Below are positions 5,992 through 10,672 of a stretch of DNA of 10,672 nt, one piece after another; the stretch's first letter is position 1; the number at the start of each line of letters is the position of its first letter. The notes beneath the pieces were generated by a model, which worked only from the letters and a program-made list of their open reading frames with translations, was not told the origin of the DNA and made no database searches. A program made the translations under genes and the position numbers. Source of the DNA: Cellvibrio sp. (lineage in GTDB: Bacteria > Pseudomonadota > Gammaproteobacteria > Pseudomonadales > Cellvibrionaceae); NCBI GenBank assembly GCA_003524365.1, contig DQHS01000088.1, positions 677 through 11,348 of the forward strand. The letters run 5' to 3'.

Positions 5992-6453
5992 TCAATCCCC
6001 CTCGCTCGACCACACCTTCATCGTCTGCACGGCCAGTAATTTGCACTCACCTTTATGCTCCACATAGGTACGCATAAACTGATAGCGCGATGTGCGAAAG
6101 GTTTTACCGTCAGAGTTCCATTTATCCACGCTGCTAAATCCGTGCAAGACAGCAGTTTTATCCAGACGTTGCAGGCTTATTTCGTGCGAGCGACGCTCCT
6201 TGGGTTGCTCCTCCGGCATGACGATGCGCGCAAGCAATTGCGCTTTACCTTCTTTCATACTGGCCTGGTTGTGTACCCAATAAAACTCGGGGGCGAGAAG
6301 ATTATCCAAAAACTTTACGTCCCCTGTTTGCAAAGCTTTTTCGTATTTAGCATCCAGGAGCGTTAGTTTTTCTACGGTCAAACAGATATCCGCTTGCACC
6401 ACTGGACACGTCACCAAACCCAATAAGCACGCCATAAAAGCAATTTTTTTCAT
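5992..6453 (-). CDS. Small secreted NTF2-like (DUF4440/SnoaL-type) protein
   Basis: The product has 153 residues from ATG at 6453; an in-frame GTG one codon upstream is a possible alternative. Residues 1-21 form a signal peptide (KK, a hydrophobic core, then VVQA-D), so it is probably periplasmic. The mature part reads LTLLDAKYEKALQTGDVKFL, then DNLLAPEFYWVHNQASMKEG, an N-terminal helix pair leading to the first strand of the cone-shaped NTF2 fold. Later blocks (TAVLHGFSSVDKW, FRTSRYQFMRTYVEHKGECK, LLAVQTMKVW) look like the returning strands of DUF4440-type proteins. Such proteins range from ketosteroid-isomerase-like enzymes to ligand binders, and no catalytic set can be named. It is convergent with the pectate lyase gene, and a terminator 40 bases upstream separates it from the genes to the right. 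Confidence 0.72.
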   Translation of the reverse strand: MKKIAFMACLLGLVTCPVVQADICLTVEKLTLLDAKYEKALQTGDVKFLDNLLAPEFYWVHNQASMKEGKAQLLARIVMPEEQPKERRSHEISLQRLDKTAVLHGFSSVDKWNSDGKTFRTSRYQFMRTYVEHKGECKLLAVQTMKVWSSEGD

Positions 6454-6492
6454 CACGAATATTCACCACAGAAAATACATAACCAAAAACAG

Positions 6493-6525
6493 AAAATAAA
6501 AAAGCCGACACCACAAGATGCCGGC
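6493..6525 (-). terminator. Intrinsic terminator, minus strand
   Basis: Read on the minus strand, GCCGGCATC pairs with GGTGTCGGC (nine pairs, two of them G-U) around a TTGT loop, spanning 6525 to 6504. A TTTTTTATTTT tail follows down to 6493. It lies about 250 bases beyond the stop codon of the gene ending at 6774 and 40 bases before the start of the NTF2-like gene. It therefore ends either a long 3' UTR, a separate small RNA, or an attenuated leader of the NTF2-like gene. Confidence 0.85.
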
Positions 6526-6773
6526 CAAGACCATACTAGATTACAAATAAAGGGGAGTTCCAAACTGGGCTAAGAGAAAACCCGACGGTAACTGTACAGC
6601 CTACCTAAATCAATGAGCCAACCAAAACACGCATGCCGTTGTACTCACAGGAAGAAACCGTTACCGGTAGTTTTAGTATTGTTCAGTTTTCAGTCGTTGC
6701 CAGTTTTTTTATAGCTCCGTTTAAATTATTTAGTGATAAACCCACAAAACTGATTAGGAAAGGCTATATCAAA
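6526..6773 (-). other. Unassigned non-coding stretch ending in a minus-strand terminator
   Basis: No credible protein gene lies here; open frames on the plus strand are unsupported shadows without ribosome sites. On the minus strand, a possible weak hairpin (AGGCTA with TAGCCT, near 6764-6783) overlaps the stop codon of the upstream gene. A seven-base long-range complement (CGGTAAC 6586-6592 with GTTACCG 6660-6666) could close a structured domain before the terminator at 6525. A small RNA, a leader or a long 3' UTR are all possible; I recognise no known riboswitch core. Confidence 0.4.
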
Positions 6774-7115
6774 CTAGCCTGCCCCGTTGCGCCCCATCAG
6801 CACCATAGCTTCGTTAATCAAGTGTTCGAGCCGCACAGCAGTTGTCGAGCGCAGCGCAAAATCATCAACCAATTTGCGCAAGCGGCTCAGTTTTGGGCGC
6901 ACCGCACGAAACTCTTCCGTCACAGGCTCATAATCCAGATGGTGATCTTGCACACTTAGCTTGCCCAGTTCTGATAATTCCGCATGCAGCGCACTGATGA
7001 GGTCATAAAAAAAGTCTTTGCGATCCAGGCTATTGGCCTCCCAATAGGCTTGGTTCAAACCACCCAACAAGTCTTCAAGCACGTTGATGGCATTGGAAAT
7101 ACTGCTGCTAGACAT
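6774..7115 (-). CDS. Small hypothetical helical protein
   Basis: I do not recognise this family. The frame opens further upstream, but the ATG at 7115 is chosen because AGAAGGTG lies 6-13 bases before it and a promoter sits just beyond. The product then has 113 residues starting MSSSSISNAINVLEDLLGGL. No signal peptide or membrane segment is seen. The composition is rich in Leu, Glu, Asp and Arg, and the pattern (NVLEDLLGGLNQAYWEAN, then DFFYDLISALHAELSELGKL, then FRAVRPKLSRLRKLVDDFAL) suggests a bundle of three or four amphipathic helices, probably cytoplasmic and possibly oligomeric. It is divergent from the exporter gene at 7223 with 107 bases between the starts. Function unknown. Confidence 0.7.
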   Translation of the reverse strand: MSSSSISNAINVLEDLLGGLNQAYWEANSLDRKDFFYDLISALHAELSELGKLSVQDHHLDYEPVTEEFRAVRPKLSRLRKLVDDFALRSTTAVRLEHLINEAMVLMGRNGAG

Positions 7116-7151
7116 AACACACCTTCTATTAAACTTATGGTTAATCGCTTG

Positions 7152-7180
7152 AGTATAGAAGACTTTAACGACGCTGCCGA
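7152..7180 (-). promoter_or_regulatory. Sigma-70 promoter for the small helical protein
   Basis: On the minus strand, TCGGCA (7180-7175, four of six consensus bases) lies 17 bases before TATACT (7157-7152, five of six). The start would be near 7145, about 30 bases before the ATG at 7115. It sits in the divergent gap shared with the exporter gene, which itself has only an extended -10-like TGTTAAACT at 7187-7195. Confidence 0.6.
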
Positions 7181-7222
7181 AGGCTCTGTTAAACTCCGTC
7201 TCCGTCACTTCAGGATGCCGTT

Positions 7223-7837
7223 ATGCCGCTTGAACAACTCTGGCTGTTTACCACCATCACCCTTGTTCTCTCCGCCAGCCCCGGCCCGGTAATGCTCGCC
7301 TGTATGATTGATGCAGGGCGTTACGGTTTTGCCAAATCGCTCTACACCATGCTCGGCGCCAGCGCGGGCAATTTGGTACTGATGTTGCTATCGGCACTGG
7401 GACTGGGGTTATTAGTCGAACAAGCGGAATGGATTTTTCACACCATTAAATGGATTGGTGCAGCCTATCTAATTTACTTGGGCATTCAACTCGCGCTCGC
7501 ACCGCCGCTGAGTGTAGATGTTGAAGTGCGCCAGATCCGCAGCAGTCATCTGTTTAGCAAAGCCTTTATCGTCGCCGTCACCAACCCCAAAGGGCTGATT
7601 TATTTCGGCGCGCTCTTTCCACAATTTATCGACATCCACCGCAGCATGCCGCCGCAATTTGCGCTGCTCACGGTGATTTTTTTGGCGATGGATTTTATCT
7701 GGATGAGCATTTATGCCTTGGGTGGCCGCAGTATTATGCGCTGGCTAAAATCACCGGAGCACCAGCGCTGGTTTAACTGGATTTCCGGCGGGGCATTAAT
7801 TCTTGCAGGCGCCGCATTGGCGTTTACTAAACTCTAA
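7223..7837 (+). CDS. LysE/RhtB family amino-acid exporter
   Basis: This is a 204-residue inner-membrane protein, the normal length for RhtB/LysE exporters, which expel amino acids or related small molecules using the proton gradient. The diagnostic N-terminal motif SASPGPVML is at 17-25, followed by GRYGFAKSLYTMLGASAGN, WIGAAYLIYLGIQL at 77-90, and TNPKGLIYFGALFPQF at 120-135 beginning the second half. Hydrophobic segments lie near 5-27, 42-66, 72-93, 113-134, 145-168 and 184-203, giving about six membrane spans. ATG at 7223 is preferred because CAGGA lies at proper distance; the ATG at 7214 is out of frame. The substrate cannot be told from sequence. A serine hydrolase gene follows 94 bases later. 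Confidence 0.9.
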   Translation: MPLEQLWLFTTITLVLSASPGPVMLACMIDAGRYGFAKSLYTMLGASAGNLVLMLLSALGLGLLVEQAEWIFHTIKWIGAAYLIYLGIQLALAPPLSVDVEVRQIRSSHLFSKAFIVAVTNPKGLIYFGALFPQFIDIHRSMPPQFALLTVIFLAMDFIWMSIYALGGRSIMRWLKSPEHQRWFNWISGGALILAGAALAFTKL

Positions 7838-7931
7838 TTTAGCGCTTTGAGTATAAGCAAATAAGTAACGATTCTTTTTCATTCGCGATAAAAATCCCTA
7901 AGCTGCACTCCATACATTTTTGGAGGCAGCC

Positions 7932-8531
7932 ATGTCATTCACCCACAGCCAGCATTTTTCCACATCACTCAACGACCAACCGATCCTGATCGTACCTGGC
8001 CTGCGCAACAGCGACGAGCAACATTGGCAAAGCCTGTGGCAAAACCATCTGCCCAATAGCAAACGCATTCACGTCGATGATTGGAGCATACCTGATCTGG
8101 ATAAGTGGAAAGCGGGGATTCGCGCGGAATTGGATAAGTTGGATAAACCGGCCGTCATTATCGCCCATAGCTTCGGCACACTCGCGAGCGCGAGCATTGC
8201 AGCAGAGTTTCCCGACAAAATCGCCGCACTTTTTTTAGTCGCACCCGCTGATCCGGATAAATTTCGCATCGCCCAACGCTTGCCAAAAACGCCCTTGCGC
8301 GTACCGGCAAAAATAATTGCCAGCAGCAACGACCCATGGCTGACCGATAGCAAAGCAGCTTACTGGGCGCTGCAATGGGGTACGGATTTTTTGCGCTTGA
8401 AAAATGTGGGGCACATCAACAGTGAGTCCAATTTGGGATTTTGGCCGGAGGGGATTCAGCTACTGCAGCAACTGTTACGCAGTACGAAAAAACAACTCAA
8501 CCAGATTAACAAACTCCATCGCGCGGCATAG
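7932..8531 (+). CDS. RBBP9/YdeN-type alpha/beta serine hydrolase
   Basis: From ATG at 7932 the product has 199 residues; TGGAGG at 7921-7926 ends five bases before it, and an in-frame TTG at 7920 would lie on that ribosome site, so it is rejected. The fold is a small lid-less alpha/beta hydrolase. Visible blocks are ILIVPGLRNSDEQHWQSLWQ at 18-37, VDDWSIPDLDKW at 48-59, and the nucleophile elbow IIAHSFGT with Ser80. Then come LVAPADP, ASSNDPW with Asp134 as probable acid, and NVGHINSESNLGFWPEG with catalytic His161. All three triad residues are present. Members include human RBBP9 and bacterial YdeN; substrates are mostly unknown, so no reaction beyond ester or amide hydrolysis is claimed. No signal peptide, so cytoplasmic. 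Confidence 0.9.
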   Translation: MSFTHSQHFSTSLNDQPILIVPGLRNSDEQHWQSLWQNHLPNSKRIHVDDWSIPDLDKWKAGIRAELDKLDKPAVIIAHSFGTLASASIAAEFPDKIAALFLVAPADPDKFRIAQRLPKTPLRVPAKIIASSNDPWLTDSKAAYWALQWGTDFLRLKNVGHINSESNLGFWPEGIQLLQQLLRSTKKQLNQINKLHRAA

Positions 8532-8733
8532 GGTCACGCAGCTGCAAAGCAAGTCAATCAATCTAAGGTGGAACTGGCGGCGATAATCCTAGCGACACCA
8601 CTCGCACCTAAAAGCAAAGCTTGTCTAATCAATGCCTTTAACGCTCTATCGACGATAGCGTCATGCATATGGCGCTTCGTGACCGCAAACTCTCCAACTA
8701 TTATGTTAGCGCCGGTTCCGCTCAGCAAAAGCC
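8532..8733. other. Non-coding gap before the toxin-antitoxin island
   Basis: About 200 bases separate the hydrolase from the toxin promoter. A minus-strand open frame covers most of it, but its start has no ribosome site and would lie in the toxin promoter. An imperfect hairpin (ACGCT ... AGCGT near 8639-8660) is visible. Nothing else is recognised; it may be a junction left by arrival of the island. Confidence 0.35.
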
Positions 8734-8773
8734 TTGACATACCATAATAGCAATACATATCATAAAAGGTATG
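8734..8773 (+). promoter_or_regulatory. Promoter and probable operator of the toxin-antitoxin operon, apparently leaderless
   Basis: A perfect -35 TTGACA (8734-8739) is followed after 18 bases by TATCAT (8758-8763). Seven bases later comes the ATG of the toxin (8771), so transcription should start at or one base before the start codon. AAAAGG at 8764-8769 is too close to the ATG to serve as a normal ribosome site. CATACC (8738-8743) and its inverted copy GGTATG (8768-8773) flank the -10 region; such a palindrome is a likely target for the XRE antitoxin. Confidence 0.65.
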
Positions 8774-9055
8774 TGGACAATATTCGAACATAGAAAACTA
8801 TCCAAGCAACTCAGCAAAGTACCGGCTGAGATTCTCGCTCGCTATGAAATATGGAAAAGCATTGTAGAGATCTCTGGTCCGGAAGGGCTTAGAGCAATCA
8901 AAGGCTTTAAAGATGAAAGTTTGCAAGGTGAATGGAAGGGGTTTCGATCATCGCGTCTGAATATTCAGTATCGAGTGATTTATCAAATCAGGGACAAAGA
9001 GCTTTTTGTAAATGTTGTCGAAGTTACACCTCATGATTACAAGAGGAAATCCTGA
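8771..9055 (+). CDS. RelE/HigB-family type II toxin (probable mRNA interferase)
   Basis: This 94-residue protein has the compact RelE/ParE fold. Recognisable blocks are EHRKLSKQLSKVPAEI near 6-21, GPEGLRAIKGFKDESLQGEW at 36-55, RSSRLNIQYRVIYQI at 59-73 and VNVVEVTPHDYKR at 80-92. The arginines in the RSSRL.QYRV block and the terminal VTPHDY are the hallmarks of toxins that cut mRNA on the ribosome. Toxin-before-antitoxin order with an XRE partner is the HigBA layout. The antitoxin gene overlaps the stop codon by one base (TGATG). The ATG at 8771 seems to open a leaderless message, since the -10 box lies only seven bases upstream; leaderless translation could keep toxin synthesis low. Family assignment is firm; the cleavage specificity cannot be told. 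Confidence 0.9.
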   Translation: MWTIFEHRKLSKQLSKVPAEILARYEIWKSIVEISGPEGLRAIKGFKDESLQGEWKGFRSSRLNIQYRVIYQIRDKELFVNVVEVTPHDYKRKS

Positions 9056-9315
9056 TGAAAGATTATATCCCCGCTAAACAGCATACATCTGTCACACCCG
9101 GCGAATCAGTACGCATTATTCGCGAACTGCAGGAATTGAGCCAAAACCAACTTGCTGAACTTACCGGCATACCACAGTCGACTATTTCCAGTATCGAATC
9201 AGGCCGAATTAACCTCGGCGTCGAGCGCGCCAAGGTATTGGCTTCCGCATTAAAATGCCACCCTGCAGTATTGGTTTTTCCGGGATGGAAATTGGATAAC
9301 AGTACGGCGGCATAG
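9055..9315 (+). CDS. XRE-family helix-turn-helix antitoxin (HigA-like)
   Basis: The 86-residue product is a single Cro/C1-type helix-turn-helix: PGESVRIIRELQELSQNQLA leads into ELTGIPQSTISSIESGRINL, with the recognition helix around QSTISSIESG (about 40-49), then GVERAKVLASALKCHPAVLV as the final helices. It should bind and neutralise the toxin encoded upstream and repress the shared promoter at 8734-8773. Its ATG overlaps the toxin TGA by one base, giving translational coupling, and GAGGAA upstream is a fair ribosome site. There is no DUF2384 domain, which is the usual antitoxin domain for RES toxins, although a RES gene follows 39 bases later. That mismatch raises the question of which protein, if any, controls the RES enzyme. 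Confidence 0.9.
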   Translation: MKDYIPAKQHTSVTPGESVRIIRELQELSQNQLAELTGIPQSTISSIESGRINLGVERAKVLASALKCHPAVLVFPGWKLDNSTAA

Positions 9316-9354
9316 CCACATCTAATTGATAATCGACATGACAGGAGTCAGCTA

Positions 9355-10113
9355 ATGACTAATTTTGTTTTTTCACCGAAATCATTTTCGGAATTTGTTG
9401 AAATGGTTTTAAATGAAGAAAGACATTTTTGGTCAAAACAAACTAATGAATTTTTAAATGCACTCCTTGATTCCAGCAAGGCTCGAATCAAAATAATTCC
9501 ACCAGGCGAAGAATATTTTCGCGCAAGACCATGCAATAAGGACAAAAAAACTCTAGCAAAAGAAGAAATGAAACCCAAAAAGGATTTACGGAGTGAGGGT
9601 CGAATCAACCCGTATAACATTAATGTTCTGTATTTGGCTAACCGTAAAGAAACGGCCATTGCTGAAACCAGAGCTGCAAAAAAACAACCAATAACAGTTG
9701 CCAGATTTATTACCAATAGAGAGCTTAAGGTAATCGATTGTACCTTCGATCGTCCTAGCTGGGCTAACTGGTTTTTCAGCCATAGACCAAAAAACCAAGA
9801 GGAAGCTGAGAAGTTCACATGGATTGCGATCGGTGGAGCATTCTCTAAACCTGCTGATGATGAAAATCAGAGGCATTTTTATACACCAACTCAGATAATT
9901 GCAGAATTTTTCAAGCATAACGGCTTTGATGGAATTACCTATCAATCTCAATTTAATGCCAGATCTAAAGGACAAGATAAGTTTTCAGGCATAAGTCAAA
10001 ACATTGCGTTATTCAATATCAATGACGCAGACCCCATAGACGCCGAGCAGTGGAAAATCAACGATAAAATAATAGTCGCATCACGAATTAACGATAACAC
10101 GACTACCTATTAA
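9355..10113 (+). CDS. RES-domain protein, probable NAD+-degrading toxin or defence effector
   Basis: The 252-residue protein carries a RES domain in its last three quarters. Family features in order are EYFRAR at 53-58, the block SEGRINPYNINVLYLA at 80-95 with Arg83 and Tyr93, ETAIAETRA at 99-107 with Glu104, VIDCTF, and FYTPTQIIAEFFKHNGFDGI with YQS, then NIALFN near the end. The Arg, Tyr and Glu match the residues proposed for the RES active site, which in studied toxins consumes NAD+. About 50 N-terminal residues precede the domain, and the protein is longer than the usual RES toxin of roughly 150-200 residues. AGGAG at 9343-9347 is a good ribosome site, and no terminator separates it from the antitoxin gene. 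Base composition falls sharply to A/T-rich here compared with the housekeeping genes, suggesting transfer. Whether it is a toxin held by the upstream antitoxin or a passenger is open. Confidence 0.82.
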   Translation: MTNFVFSPKSFSEFVEMVLNEERHFWSKQTNEFLNALLDSSKARIKIIPPGEEYFRARPCNKDKKTLAKEEMKPKKDLRSEGRINPYNINVLYLANRKETAIAETRAAKKQPITVARFITNRELKVIDCTFDRPSWANWFFSHRPKNQEEAEKFTWIAIGGAFSKPADDENQRHFYTPTQIIAEFFKHNGFDGITYQSQFNARSKGQDKFSGISQNIALFNINDADPIDAEQWKINDKIIVASRINDNTTTY

Positions 10114-10129
10114 CAAAGTTCTCTGTTTC

Positions 10130-10672
10130 TTACGCCGGAGCACTGCTCCGAATCAAATGATCAAATGCTCCGAGCGAAGCAGTTGCGCCAGCCCCCATCG
10201 CAATAATAATTTGCTTGTAAGGCACATTAGTGCAATCGCCCGCCGCAAACACACCGAGCACTGAGGTTTCACCGCGCGCGTTGATTTCAATTTCACCACG
10301 ATTGGTGAGTTGCACCGTATCTTTTAAGAAATCGGTATTAGGCAGCAAGCCGATTTGTACAAAAACGCCCTCCAACTCAACGGTAGCGATTTCATCGGTA
10401 TTGCGGCTTTTGTATTTTAACGCGGTGACTTTTTCGCCATTACCGATCACTTCCGTCGTCAGCGCTTCGGTTATAACGGTCACGTTGGGCAAGCTGAATA
10501 ATTTGCGTTGCAACGCAGCGTCAGCGCGCAATTTGGAATCAAATTCGATTAGCGTGACATGGGTAACTATACCGGCCAAATCAATCGCCGCTTCCACACC
10601 GGAGTTTCCGCCACCGATTACCGCGACGCGTTTGCCTTTATATAGTGGGCCATCGCAGTGCGGGCAGTAGGC
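10130..10672 (-). CDS. ahpF: Alkyl hydroperoxide reductase subunit F, C-terminal part (partial)
   Basis: The frame is open from the right edge to TAA at 10130-10132 and gives the last 180 residues. AhpF is a flavoprotein that passes electrons from NADH to the peroxiredoxin AhpC. The first visible residues are AYCPHCDGPLYKG, the redox-active CPHC disulfide that cycles with FAD. Then come RVAVIGGGNSGVEAAIDLAG, the NADH-binding Rossmann motif, GVFVQIGLLPNT, and GVFAAGDCTNVPYKQIIIAM, the second FAD-contact block with the GD pair. The match to E. coli AhpF over this stretch, as recalled, is very close and includes the GIFVQIGLLPNT block that distinguishes AhpF from plain thioredoxin reductase. The N-terminal thioredoxin-like domains lie outside the window. 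It is convergent with the RES gene, with 16 bases between stop codons and no obvious terminator. Confidence 0.93.
   Translation of the reverse strand, partial: AYCPHCDGPLYKGKRVAVIGGGNSGVEAAIDLAGIVTHVTLIEFDSKLRADAALQRKLFSLPNVTVITEALTTEVIGNGEKVTALKYKSRNTDEIATVELEGVFVQIGLLPNTDFLKDTVQLTNRGEIEINARGETSVLGVFAAGDCTNVPYKQIIIAMGAGATASLGAFDHLIRSSAPA

Noticed and set aside
6633..6959. Plus-strand open frame of 108 codons
   Set aside because: It overlaps the supported minus-strand gene, has no ribosome site and shows no protein-like features.
8630..8710. Integron attC-like site next to the toxin cassette (TTTAAC ... GTTAGC with an internal imperfect palindrome)
   Set aside because: The outer elements do not fit RYYYAAC/GTTRRRY and do not pair with each other, and no second site flanks the cassette on the right.
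8558..8791. Minus-strand frame of 77 codons before the toxin gene
   Set aside because: No ribosome site, its start lies in the toxin promoter and gene, and the translated sequence matches nothing I recognise.

Overview
The window looks like chromosomal DNA of a gammaproteobacterium close to Pseudomonas, most likely Cellvibrio or a related polysaccharide degrader. The reasons are the gene order (end of cbrB, a crcZ-like RNA, pcnB, folK, panB), which follows the Pseudomonas cbrAB-pcnB-folK-panB locus, a family 10 pectate lyase placed next to it, and protein similarity recalled from memory. No database search was run, so the genus is an inference.

Region 1 (1-940) is a carbon-control module. 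The window opens in the last 80 codons of a sigma-54 response regulator that reads like CbrB, closed by a terminator. A gap without protein genes follows. It holds five GTTAC/GTAAC half-sites including an exact TGTTAC-N14-GTAACA, then a sigma-54 promoter with exact GG-N10-GC spacing, then an A-rich tract packed with AAnAAnAA (Hfq/Crc-type) motifs, and finally a strong intrinsic terminator. The predicted transcript (about 550-940, 391 nt) has the position, size, promoter class and motif content of the Pseudomonas small RNA CrcZ, which sequesters Hfq/Crc and relieves catabolite repression. This is the most interesting signal in the window.

Region 2 (about 1057-4626) is a co-directional housekeeping run: pcnB (poly(A) polymerase), folK (folate synthesis), a deoxynucleoside kinase and panB (first step of pantothenate synthesis). 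panC, the usual partner of panB, is not the next gene.

Region 3 (4729-8531) is accessory and metabolic. It holds a secreted PL10 pectate lyase, a long perfect hairpin between convergent genes, a small secreted NTF2-like protein on the minus strand, an unexplained non-coding stretch of about 250 bases ending in a minus-strand terminator, a small unrecognised helical protein, a LysE/RhtB-type exporter and an RBBP9/YdeN-type serine hydrolase.

Region 4 (8734-10113) is a compact three-gene island: a RelE/HigB-type toxin on a probably leaderless mRNA, a one-base-overlapping XRE antitoxin, and an A/T-rich RES-domain gene (probable NAD+-consuming enzyme) 39 bases downstream. Two different toxin folds may therefore sit behind one antitoxin-type regulator. 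The window closes with the C-terminal third of ahpF on the minus strand, ending 16 bases from the RES stop codon. No tRNA, rRNA, insertion sequence or CRISPR array was seen.
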